NCBI GenBank assembly: GCA_964529555.1 | Contig: CAZGWV010000166.1 | Span: forward strand, 1-5,103 | Length of the DNA stretch: 5,103 nt | From: UBA7672 sp964529555 | Lineage (GTDB): Bacteria; Pseudomonadota; Alphaproteobacteria; Caulobacterales; Hyphomonadaceae | Direction: 5' to 3' | Shown here: piece after piece, positions 1-5,103 of the stretch | Position numbering within the stretch: position 1 is the first letter of the stretch | How the letters are laid out: each line of letters opens with the position of its first letter | Program-made: the position numbers and the translations under genes | Notes under the pieces: generated by a model | Seen by the model: the letters and a program-made list of their open reading frames with translations, nothing else | Told to the model about the DNA's origin: nothing | The model's database searches: none

Positions 1-1
1 C

Positions 2-1591
2 CTAGGCGGCGGCGCCGGTTGCCTTGGCGCGGCGGACGTCGAGCTTGTTGAGGGCGTGGACGTAGGCGCGGGCGCTGGCGACGAGGGTGTCGGGGTCGCT
101 GGCCTTGCCGGTGGCGACGAGGCCTTGTTCGGCGAGGCGCACCGAGACCGTGGCTTGCGCGTCGGTGCCTTCGGTGACGGCGCTGACCTGGTAGAGTTCG
201 AGAACAGCGGTGTGCGGGCAGAGCTGGCGGATGCCGTTGAAGACGGCGTCGACCGGGCCGTTGCCTGTGGCGTTGGCGGAGCGTGGTTCGCCATCGACGG
301 TCAGTTCGAGTTCGGCCGATTGCGGGCCGTCGGTTCCGGCGACGACTTTCAGGCGCTTCAGCGTGATGCGCTCCTGCTTGCCGGACATCTGTTCGTCGAC
401 GAGGGCGATGATGTCTTCGTCGAAGACGTGCTTCTTCCTGTCGGCGAGATCCTTGAAGCGCCTGAACGCATCGTTGAGGACGGCCGCTTCGAGGACATAG
501 CCCAGCGATTCCAGCTTGTCGCGGAAGGCGTTGCGGCCCGAGAGCTTGCCCATGATGAGCGAGGTGGAGGGCACGCCCACATCCTCGGGCTTCATAATCT
601 CGTAGGTCTCGCGGTTCTTCAGCATGCCGTCCTGGTGGATGCCGCTTTCGTGCGCGAAGGCGTTCTTGCCGACGATGGCCTTGTTGAACTGCACCGGGAA
701 GCCGGTGATGGACGACACCATCTTGGAGGCGCGGGAGAGTTTCTGGGTCACGACGTCGGTGTAGTATGGCAGCGAGTCGCCGCGGACTTTCAGCGCCATC
801 ACCGCTTCTTCCAGCGCGGCGTTGCCGGCGCGTTCGCCGATGCCGTTGACGGTGCATTCGATCTGGCGCGCGCCGTTCATCACGCCGGCCAGCGAATTGG
901 CGACGGCGAGGCCGAGATCGTTGTGGCAGTGGGTGGACCAGATCACCTTGTCGGAGTCCGGGATGTTCTCGATCAGGCGGCGGATCAGGTCGCCGTATTC
1001 GACGGGGTGCGAATAGCCGACCGTGTCGGGCACGTTGATGACGGTGGCGCCGGACTGGATGGCGACGTCGATGCACTTGCAGAGGAAGTCGAACTCGGTG
1101 CGGGTTGCGTCTTCGGCGGACCATTCGACGTCGCCGGCGAATTTGCGGCTGTGCGTGACGGACGCGCCGACGGCTTCGAGCACGGCGTTGGGGCCCATCT
1201 TCAGCTTGTGCTTCATGTGGACGGGGCTGGTGGAGATGAAGGTGTGGATGCGGGGGTTCTTCGCCTTGCGCAGCGCCTCCCCCGCCCTGTCGATGTCGGT
1301 GAGCGTCGAGCGGGCGAGCGTGCAGATCGACATGTCTTTCGCCATCTCGGCGATCTGGGACACGGAGGTGAAGTCGCCTTCGGACGAGGCGGCGAAGCCC
1401 GCTTCGCAGATGTCGACCTTCATCTCCTGCAGGAGTTCGGCGAGCTCGAGCTTTTCGCGGACGGTCATCGAGGCGCCGGGCGATTGCTCGCCGTCGCGCA
1501 TGGTGGTGTCGAAAATGATGACGCGGTCTTTGGTCTTGCCGTCGGGGCCGGATACGGTGGGGCCAGCGGGCTTCATTACGGGGGCGGTCAT
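2..1591 (-). CDS. leuA: 2-isopropylmalate synthase (LeuA)
   Basis: LeuA condenses acetyl-CoA with 2-oxoisovalerate to give 2-isopropylmalate, the first committed step of leucine biosynthesis, in the cytoplasm. The 529-residue product is close to the usual bacterial LeuA length. The N-terminal TIM barrel carries DTTMRDGEQ at 28-36 (R32 catalytic, D33 metal ligand by family knowledge), HCHND at 221-225 (H221 and H223 metal ligands), NGIGERAGN at 249-257 and GIHQDG at 317-322. The C-terminal leucine-feedback and dimerisation domain is present: GNGPVDAVFNGI at 443-454, and a tail rich in ASARAYVHALN near 505-515. The ATG at 1591 is preceded by AGGA at 1603-1600, eight bases away; the stop is TAG at 4-2. 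A leucine-rich leader peptide and competing hairpins upstream indicate attenuation by leucine supply, in addition to allosteric feedback. The regulatory domain and key residues look intact. Homocitrate synthase or citramalate synthase are less likely given the motifs and the leucine leader. Confidence 0.97.
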   Translation of the reverse strand: MTAPVMKPAGPTVSGPDGKTKDRVIIFDTTMRDGEQSPGASMTVREKLELAELLQEMKVDICEAGFAASSEGDFTSVSQIAEMAKDMSICTLARSTLTDIDRAGEALRKAKNPRIHTFISTSPVHMKHKLKMGPNAVLEAVGASVTHSRKFAGDVEWSAEDATRTEFDFLCKCIDVAIQSGATVINVPDTVGYSHPVEYGDLIRRLIENIPDSDKVIWSTHCHNDLGLAVANSLAGVMNGARQIECTVNGIGERAGNAALEEAVMALKVRGDSLPYYTDVVTQKLSRASKMVSSITGFPVQFNKAIVGKNAFAHESGIHQDGMLKNRETYEIMKPEDVGVPSTSLIMGKLSGRNAFRDKLESLGYVLEAAVLNDAFRRFKDLADRKKHVFDEDIIALVDEQMSGKQERITLKRLKVVAGTDGPQSAELELTVDGEPRSANATGNGPVDAVFNGIRQLCPHTAVLELYQVSAVTEGTDAQATVSVRLAEQGLVATGKASDPDTLVASARAYVHALNKLDVRRAKATGAAA

Positions 1592-1599
1592 TTGGCTAG

Positions 1600-1603
1600 T
1601 CCT
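1600..1603 (-). promoter_or_regulatory. leuA ribosome binding site
   Basis: AGGA lies eight bases before the ATG at 1591 and supports that start over the in-frame Met at codon 6. The surrounding GGACTA (1602-1597) could pair, with one bulged G, with TAGGTCC at 1664-1658 in the leader RNA. That would allow translational rather than transcriptional control. The pairing is short and only suggestive. Confidence 0.6.
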
Positions 1604-1614
1604 GTGAGGTCTTT

Positions 1615-1708
1615 GTCGGGGGTGCTTGGCTTGGGGACCCCTGGACGCGCGACCCGCGGACCTATGCCCGGATCACGAACGCGCCCAGGGGCTGCTAAGC
1701 AGCCCCTG
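1615..1708 (-). promoter_or_regulatory. leuA attenuator: competing RNA hairpins
   Basis: Three alternative pairings can be read in the minus-strand transcript. Pairing 1:2 is a near-perfect inverted repeat, with CAGGGGCTG at 1708-1700 and CAGCCCCTG at 1694-1686 around CTTAG. Pairing 2:3 joins CCCCTGGGCGCG (1691-1680) to CGCGTCCAGGGG (1649-1638): twelve pairs, one of them G-U, with the leader stop codon in the loop. Pairing 3:4 joins GTC and GGGGT in 1646-1637 to ACCCC and GAC in 1623-1615. Pairings 1:2 and 2:3 share 1691-1686, and 2:3 and 3:4 share 1646-1638, so they exclude each other. A ribosome stalled at the Leu triplet (1723-1715) would cover segment 1 and favour 2:3; one reaching the stop would cover segment 2 and leave 3:4. 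Segment 4 is not followed by a U tract, so the terminating step is unclear. Confidence 0.7.
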
Positions 1709-1744
1709 CAGGGAAAGAAGAAGGGTGAGCCCCTGATTGCGCAT
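1673..1744 (-). CDS. Leucine-rich leader peptide of the leuA attenuator
   Basis: This is a 23-codon reading frame from ATG at 1744-1742 to TGA at 1675-1673, 81 bases upstream of leuA on the same strand. It begins MRNQGL and contains a run of three Leu (codons 8-10, CTT CTT CTT at 1723-1715), with further Leu at codons 6, 12, 15 and 16: seven Leu in 23 residues. The Leu codons are one CTC, four CTT and two CTG. A Leu-dense short frame directly ahead of leuA, overlapping mutually exclusive hairpins, is the hallmark of a leu-type attenuation leader, whose translation senses charged tRNA-Leu. The peptide itself probably has no enzymatic role. There is no convincing Shine-Dalgarno sequence before the ATG (only a weak AGAAG at 1753-1749), and the promoter spacing suggests the message may start at the ATG itself. 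I recognise the class of leader, not this exact peptide. Confidence 0.82.
   Translation of the reverse strand: MRNQGLTLLLSLQGLLSSPWARS
1686..1708 (-). repeat. 23-bp near-perfect inverted repeat in the leader
   Basis: Two eleven-base arms, CAGGGGCTGCT and AGCAGCCCCTG, flank a single central T. The usable RNA stem is nine to ten pairs with a three- to five-base loop. The repeat lies inside leader codons 13-20 and includes two Leu codons (15 and 16), so translating it melts the hairpin. It is the 1:2 (pause) hairpin of the attenuator model. Confidence 0.8.
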
Positions 1745-1750
1745 GCAACT

Positions 1751-1779
1751 TCTATCGTTCCGGTTGCCCGTCAGGTCAA
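1751..1779 (-). promoter_or_regulatory. Putative leuA leader promoter
   Basis: TTGACC at 1779-1774 matches five of six positions of the -35 consensus. Exactly 17 bases later, GATAGA at 1756-1751 is a weak -10 (three of six). A start seven bases after the -10 falls at 1744, the A of the leader ATG. The -35 is good, and a weak -10 is common in high-GC alphaproteobacteria. No other candidate in 1745-1849 looks better. Confidence 0.55.
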
Positions 1780-1788
1780 GTGACAGGA

Positions 1789-1824
1789 AATCCTGCTCCG
1801 GGAAAAAGCGGCGGAGGCAGGATT
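1789..1824 (-). terminator. Hairpin after the TVP38-family gene, possible terminator
   Basis: AATCCTGC (1824-1817) pairs perfectly with GCAGGATT (1796-1789). After one bulged C, TCCG (1815-1812) pairs with CGGA (1800-1797), giving twelve pairs with an eleven-base loop. It sits 25 bases after the TAA of the upstream gene and just before the leuA leader promoter, where a terminator is expected. Only a very short U stretch follows (ATTTCC), so it is weak or factor-assisted as an intrinsic terminator. The T run lies in the loop, which is unusual. Confidence 0.5.
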
Positions 1825-1849
1825 GTGCTTCCGGGCGCAGCAGCGTGGA

Positions 1850-2608
1850 TTATTCCTGCGGAGCCGGTTCTTCAGTCTTCTGCAGGTCGGGGGTCTTCTG
1901 CAGGTCGGGCTCGCCGCGGACGGCGCGGCGGGCGGCCAGGGCGACCGAAATCCAGATCGCGACCACGGTGACGCCAAGGCCGATGGCGAGCATGAGGCCG
2001 CCGCCCATCGCGGACATGACCGACTGGCCCAGCAGGGCGACGATCAGGATTTTCGGGATCGAGCCGATGATCACGCCAGCGGTGTAGCGCCAGAAATTGG
2101 CCTGGCTGGCGCCGAAGGCCATGTTGACGACGACAGCCGGGGCGGTCGGCACGGAGCGCACGATGAGGCTGGCGAGGAAGTCGTTGCGGCCGATGAAGCG
2201 GGACAGGCGGTTGACCGTATTGCCGCCATAGCGCTCGACCAGCCTGGCGCCGCCGAGGCGGCCGATGACGAAATGGATCCAGGCCGACACCACCGTGCCG
2301 ATCATGGCATAGAGGCAGCCCAGCCACGGCCCGAAGGCGACCACGCAGACGCCGAACAGCGCGAACTGCGGCGCGCCGAGAAAGCTGGTGATCATAAAAA
2401 GCAGGATGACCATGGGAAGCGCCCAGGGGCCCGAGCGCAGGGCCATCAGGTCTTCGTCCATGTGATCGGCAAAGCCCGTCACCGTCGCGATCACGACAAT
2501 CGCGATGACGCCGGCCAGCAGGGCCAGCGACACCCAGATGGTCCGCCAGGCGGCGGCGTCCATGTTGTTGATGAAGGCGAAGAGCTTCTTCATAAGGGGG
2601 CGAGACAT
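1850..2608 (-). CDS. TVP38/TMEM64 family (VTT domain) inner-membrane protein
   Basis: This integral membrane protein belongs to the DedA/VTT superfamily, whose members are implicated in membrane lipid homeostasis and lipid scrambling or transport; the substrate here is unknown. From the ATG at 2608 it has 252 residues. Hydrophobic segments lie near 22-45, 62-84, 86-115, 174-195 and 203-226. The VTT signature runs from about 76 to 120: a Gly/Ala-rich stretch with AFGPWLG at 91-97, ending in IGRLGG at 115-120. A second conserved block, RSVPTAPAVVVN (151-162), precedes FGAS and GSIP (182-185), as in TVP38 homologues. The charged, Pro/Glu-rich tail contains a duplicated DLQKT unit. The frame is open to a TTG at 2689, but that adds a hydrophilic extension and would overlap the divergent gene's own upstream TTG. 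Another start is ATG at 2593 (MKKLF). No strong ribosome binding site decides among them. The stop is TAA at 1852-1850. Confidence 0.88.
   Translation of the reverse strand: MSRPLMKKLFAFINNMDAAAWRTIWVSLALLAGVIAIVVIATVTGFADHMDEDLMALRSGPWALPMVILLFMITSFLGAPQFALFGVCVVAFGPWLGCLYAMIGTVVSAWIHFVIGRLGGARLVERYGGNTVNRLSRFIGRNDFLASLIVRSVPTAPAVVVNMAFGASQANFWRYTAGVIIGSIPKILIVALLGQSVMSAMGGGLMLAIGLGVTVVAIWISVALAARRAVRGEPDLQKTPDLQKTEEPAPQE
1875..1910 (-). repeat. Two-copy 18-bp tandem repeat in the C-terminal tail
   Basis: Units 1875-1892 and 1893-1910 are identical at 17 of 18 bases. In frame they encode DLQKTP followed by DLQKTE near the C-terminus of the TVP38-family protein. The unit is a multiple of three, so copy-number change would keep the frame. 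The repeat lies after the last membrane segment, in a region likely to be disordered. Confidence 0.85.
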
Positions 2609-2744
2609 GCGACGCCGGTCCCGCCCCGTCAAGAATCCGTGACGGTTGGCGCTGTATGCCCTCTCGACAGCCGGAACGGGTGTGGCCAAGGTCGCGCCAG
2701 CACGCCGCCGGGGCCTGGAACCACCGCAGGGACAGTCGATTCAG
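2609..2744. other. Divergent intergenic region
   Basis: This 136-bp stretch separates the minus-strand TVP38-family gene from the plus-strand phosphodiesterase gene and should hold both promoters. A TTGACG at 2632-2627 on the minus strand could be a -35, but no good -10 follows. On the plus strand I find no convincing -35/-10 pair. The plus strand has AGGGA at 2728-2732, 12 bases before the phosphodiesterase ATG, a poorly spaced ribosome binding site. Confidence 0.5.
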
Positions 2745-3800
2745 ATGATGAAACACGCACGGATTCTCGCCGCTTTTGCTCTCGCGCCGGTGCTGGCGCT
2801 GTCGGCCTGTGACACCTTGGCGCCCGCCGGATCGACCGATGCCGCCGGCGGAACGAGCCCAGGCGGGGGGTGGGTGTATCCCAGCCTGGGCCGGGAACGC
2901 CCGCTGGTGATCGGGCACAGGGGCGCTTCGGGCGATGTGCCGGAGCATACGCTGGAGAGCTATCAGCGGGCGCTGAATGACGGGGCGGACTGCATCGAGC
3001 CCGACCTCGCGATGACCAAGGACAATGTGCTGGTCGCGCGGCACGACCTTTATCTGTCGACGACCACCAATGTCGCCTCGAAGCCGGAGTTCGCCGATCG
3101 GAAGCGCAAGACCGGCGATGCGGCCTATGAGGGACGCGACGACTGGTGGGTCGAGGACTTCACGCTGGCCGAGATCAAGAGCCTGCGCGCCGTGCAGGCC
3201 TTCCCCGGACGCACGAAGGTGTTCGACGGGCTCTATCAGATACCGACGTTCGACGAGGTGCTGATGCTGGCGAAGTCGCGGGTGACGGTGGCGAGCGAGC
3301 CGGTGTGCGTCTACCCGGAAGCGAAGGCGCCGGGGCATCATGCGCGGCTCGGAAAACCGGACATGGGAGACGCGATCCTCGCCGCCCTCGCCCGTCACGA
3401 CATGGCGGGCAAGGATGCGCGCGTGTTCATCCAGGCGTTCGAGCCGGACTTCGTGCAGGCGATGAACGCCAGGACCGACATTCCGGTTGTGATGCTGATC
3501 GGCGACAAGGCGACCTACGACTCGATCATGGCGCGGCCCGACGCGCCGTTCTGGGACGGGCTGGGGCCGAATATCGGCCTGCTGTTCGGCGCCGACGGCA
3601 GATCGAGCGGCGTGGTGGAAGCGAGCCACGCAAAGGGCATTCCGGTGCATCCGTGGACGTTCCGCGACGATCAGCCGGTGAATGGCGAGGCGATCGAGGT
3701 GACGATGCGCCGTTTCCTCGCGCTGGGGATCGACGGGTTCTTCACGGACTTCCCGATCACCGGCTATCGCGTGAGGAATGCGGTTCAGTTCGCTCCGTAA
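2745..3800 (+). CDS. Glycerophosphodiester phosphodiesterase, GlpQ-type lipoprotein
   Basis: The enzyme hydrolyses glycerophosphodiesters (deacylated phospholipids) to glycerol-3-phosphate and an alcohol, outside the cytoplasmic membrane. From the ATG at 2745 it has 351 residues, similar to periplasmic GlpQ. The N-terminus is a lipoprotein signal: MMKHAR, a hydrophobic stretch, then lipobox LSAC with the acylated Cys at 22. Catalytic and metal motifs follow the family: HRG at 58-60, EPD with E85 and D87, and HD at 100-101, so both catalytic histidines H58 and H100 are present. YPEAKAP at 190-196 (E192 a likely metal ligand), VHPWTFR at 301-307 and GFFTDFP at 331-337 are typical of GlpQ. The frame stays open to a TTG at 2646, but starting at 2745 or 2748 places the signal peptide at the N-terminus. 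Asp follows the lipid-bearing Cys. The stop is TAA, 11 bases before the next gene, so the two are probably co-transcribed. The symbol glpQ is plausible but not assigned, since paralogues are common. Confidence 0.93.
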   Translation: MMKHARILAAFALAPVLALSACDTLAPAGSTDAAGGTSPGGGWVYPSLGRERPLVIGHRGASGDVPEHTLESYQRALNDGADCIEPDLAMTKDNVLVARHDLYLSTTTNVASKPEFADRKRKTGDAAYEGRDDWWVEDFTLAEIKSLRAVQAFPGRTKVFDGLYQIPTFDEVLMLAKSRVTVASEPVCVYPEAKAPGHHARLGKPDMGDAILAALARHDMAGKDARVFIQAFEPDFVQAMNARTDIPVVMLIGDKATYDSIMARPDAPFWDGLGPNIGLLFGADGRSSGVVEASHAKGIPVHPWTFRDDQPVNGEAIEVTMRRFLALGIDGFFTDFPITGYRVRNAVQFAP

Positions 3801-3801
3801 C

Positions 3802-3808
3802 AGGTAGG
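3802..3808 (+). promoter_or_regulatory. Ribosome binding site of the FAD monooxygenase gene
   Basis: AGGTAGG ends three bases before the ATG at 3812, with its first AGG seven bases away. It fixes this start within a frame that is open far upstream into the preceding gene. It falls in the 11-bp gap after the phosphodiesterase stop, which supports translation from a shared message. Confidence 0.65.
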
Positions 3809-3811
3809 CTC

Positions 3812-5035
3812 ATGGTCCGCAGGATCGACACCCGCTGCTGCATCGCCGGGGGCGGGCCCGCGGGGATGATGCTGGGCTTCCTGCTGGCGCGAGCGGGGCT
3901 GGATGTCGTCGTGCTGGAGAAGCACGCGGACTTCCTGCGCGACTTTCGCGGGGACACGATCCATCCATCGACACTGGAACTGTTTCACGAGCTTGGGCTG
4001 CTGGACGAGTTCCTCCAGCTGCCGCTGGCGCGGACGGAGCGGATCGGCGTCCATATCGGCGGCGAATTCATCCGCATGGTGGACCTGACGCGGCTCAGGG
4101 TGAAAGCGCCGTTCATGGCGATGGCGCCGCAATGGGAATTCCTGAACTTCCTGGAACGCAAGGCGCGGGCCTATCGCGGCTTTCACCTGATGATGGAGAC
4201 GGAGGCGAGCGATCTCATCATTGAGAACGGTCGCGTGACGGGCGTGCGGGCGCGGAAGGAGGCGGGCGAGATCGAGATTGCGGCGCACCTGACAGTGGCG
4301 TGCGATGGGCGGGGATCGACGCTGCGCGCGGCGGCGGGGATGAAGGTGAAGGATCTTGGCGCGCCGCTGGACGTGCTGTGGTTCCGCCTGCCGCACCGGC
4401 CCGGCGATGGCGAAGAGACGGGCGGCTGGGTGGATGCGGGCGGACTGCTGGTGAGCATCTATCGCGGCAGCTACTGGCAATGCGCGCATGTGATCCCCAA
4501 GGGCGGCGCGGACGCCATTCGGGCGGACGGGATGCCGGCGTGGCGGGCGCGCGTGGCGAAGCTGGCGCCGGTGTTCGCGGATCGCATGGAGGCGGTGGCG
4601 GGCTGGGGCGACGTGAAGCTGCTGAACGTGCAGGTGGACCGGCTCGAGCGCTGGTATCGCGAGGGGCTGTTGTGCATCGGGGACGCGGCGCATGCGATGT
4701 CGCCGGTGGGCGGGGTTGGCGTGAACCTCGCGGTGGCGGATGCGGTGGCGGCGGCGAACCTGCTGTGGCGGCCGCTGGCCAATCGCGATGTGCAGGCGGC
4801 GGATCTTGCGCGCGTTCAGAAACGGCGGACATGGCCGACATGGGCGATCCAGTCGGCGCAGGTGTTTGCGCAGGACAACTTCATTGCGCCGACGTTGAAC
4901 GCAAAGGGCGAAGTGCGGGCGCCGTGGATCATGCGGCATCTGCAGTCGATTCCGGTTGTGCGGGATATTCCGGCGCGGCTGTTTGCGATGGGGTTGAGGC
5001 CGGAGCGCGTTGAGTCGCCGGATGCGGGGTGGTGA
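3812..5035 (+). CDS. FAD-dependent oxidoreductase, group A monooxygenase fold
   Basis: This is a 407-residue flavoprotein of the FAD_binding_3 / p-hydroxybenzoate hydroxylase-like superfamily, which uses NAD(P)H and oxygen to hydroxylate or epoxidise aromatic and other substrates. The N-terminal Rossmann motif GGGPAG is at 13-18, with the acidic residue E36 (VVVLEKH) closing the second strand. FRGDTIHPSTLEL at 45-57 is a conserved FAD-contacting segment. The DG motif is CDGRGS at 164-169, and the GD motif is CIGDAAHAMSP at 288-298, followed by GGVGVNLAVADA. All three FAD fingerprints are intact. No signal peptide is seen, so it is probably cytoplasmic. The substrate cannot be read from the sequence. 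It lacks a thioredoxin-like C-terminal domain and is short, like many uncharacterised family members. The start ATG has AGGTAGG just upstream, and the stop is TGA. It lies 11 bases after the phosphodiesterase gene and is probably in its operon. UbiH-type ubiquinone hydroxylase is an alternative, but nothing specific supports it. Confidence 0.9.
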   Translation: MVRRIDTRCCIAGGGPAGMMLGFLLARAGLDVVVLEKHADFLRDFRGDTIHPSTLELFHELGLLDEFLQLPLARTERIGVHIGGEFIRMVDLTRLRVKAPFMAMAPQWEFLNFLERKARAYRGFHLMMETEASDLIIENGRVTGVRARKEAGEIEIAAHLTVACDGRGSTLRAAAGMKVKDLGAPLDVLWFRLPHRPGDGEETGGWVDAGGLLVSIYRGSYWQCAHVIPKGGADAIRADGMPAWRARVAKLAPVFADRMEAVAGWGDVKLLNVQVDRLERWYREGLLCIGDAAHAMSPVGGVGVNLAVADAVAAANLLWRPLANRDVQAADLARVQKRRTWPTWAIQSAQVFAQDNFIAPTLNAKGEVRAPWIMRHLQSIPVVRDIPARLFAMGLRPERVESPDAGW

Positions 5036-5076
5036 GGTTCGGGCATCGGTGAGCACGCCCTCGTGGTTCGACGGAC

Positions 5077-5101
5077 GTTCGCCAGACTGCGTCAGGCGAA
5101 C
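5077..5101 (+). terminator. Hairpin downstream of the FAD monooxygenase gene
   Basis: GTTCGCC (5077-5083) pairs perfectly with GGCGAAC (5095-5101). After an A-A mismatch, GAC pairs with GTC around a TGC loop. It lies 41 bases after the stop codon. The window ends two bases later, so a U tract cannot be checked and the terminator call is tentative. Confidence 0.45.
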
Positions 5102-5103
5102 TG

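Noticed and set aside
56..1783. Long plus-strand open frame (575 codons) opposite leuA
   Set aside because: It lies antisense to a clear leuA; its Gly/Asp/Val-rich, low-complexity translation is typical of the complement of a high-GC gene, and no domain is recognisable.
2604..2632. Possible minus-strand promoter with TTGACG at 2632-2627
   Set aside because: The hexamer at the right spacing is CATGTC, not a plausible -10, and it overlaps the likely start codon.
1872..3650. Long minus-strand open frame (592 codons) running through the TVP38-family gene and opposite the phosphodiesterase
   Set aside because: It crosses two real genes and an intergenic region, is Arg/His/Pro-rich and shows no family motif; a GC-rich shadow.
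3146..3811. Upstream extension of the FAD monooxygenase frame (222 codons)
   Set aside because: It overlaps the phosphodiesterase in another frame, its translation is Arg/Gly-rich noise, and the ribosome binding site and Rossmann motif place the start at 3812.
3785..5056. Minus-strand open frame (423 codons) opposite the FAD monooxygenase
   Set aside because: Arg/His/Pro-rich translation with no domains, on the opposite strand to a gene with all three FAD motifs intact.
1..5103. Mobile element, CRISPR, tRNA, phage or defence genes
   Set aside because: I looked for regularly spaced repeats, terminal inverted repeats, cloverleaf-like stems, and transposase or nuclease motifs in the translations, and saw none.

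Overview
The window is high-G+C DNA with two transcription directions and looks like an alphaproteobacterial chromosome. Four full-length protein genes are supported, plus one short leader-peptide gene. The class assignment rests on the style of the proteins, the GC-rich third positions and an alphaproteobacterial-type leader layout ahead of leuA. I cannot name a genus.

Positions 2-1591 (minus) hold leuA, the first committed enzyme of leucine biosynthesis. Immediately upstream (about 1592-1779, minus) is a compact control region: a sigma-70-like promoter, a 23-codon leucine-rich leader peptide (7 Leu) and overlapping, mutually exclusive RNA pairings. This has the architecture of a leucine attenuator. 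By spacing, the predicted transcription start falls on the A of the leader ATG, so the leader may be translated from a leaderless message. This small unlisted gene is the most interesting part of the window.

Positions 1850-2608 (minus) encode a TVP38/TMEM64 (VTT/DedA-superfamily) membrane protein. A GC-rich hairpin at 1789-1824 separates it from the leuA control region. A 136-bp divergent intergenic region (2609-2744) follows.

On the plus strand, 2745-3800 encodes a GlpQ-type glycerophosphodiester phosphodiesterase with a lipoprotein signal peptide. Eleven bases later, 3812-5035 encodes a 407-residue group A FAD-dependent monooxygenase of unknown substrate. The tight spacing suggests a two-gene operon, which may end at an imperfect hairpin at 5077-5101 just inside the window edge.

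Functionally this is mostly ordinary chromosomal housekeeping: leucine synthesis, a membrane protein, phosphodiester scavenging and a flavin oxidoreductase. I see no mobile elements, CRISPR arrays, tRNA or rRNA genes.
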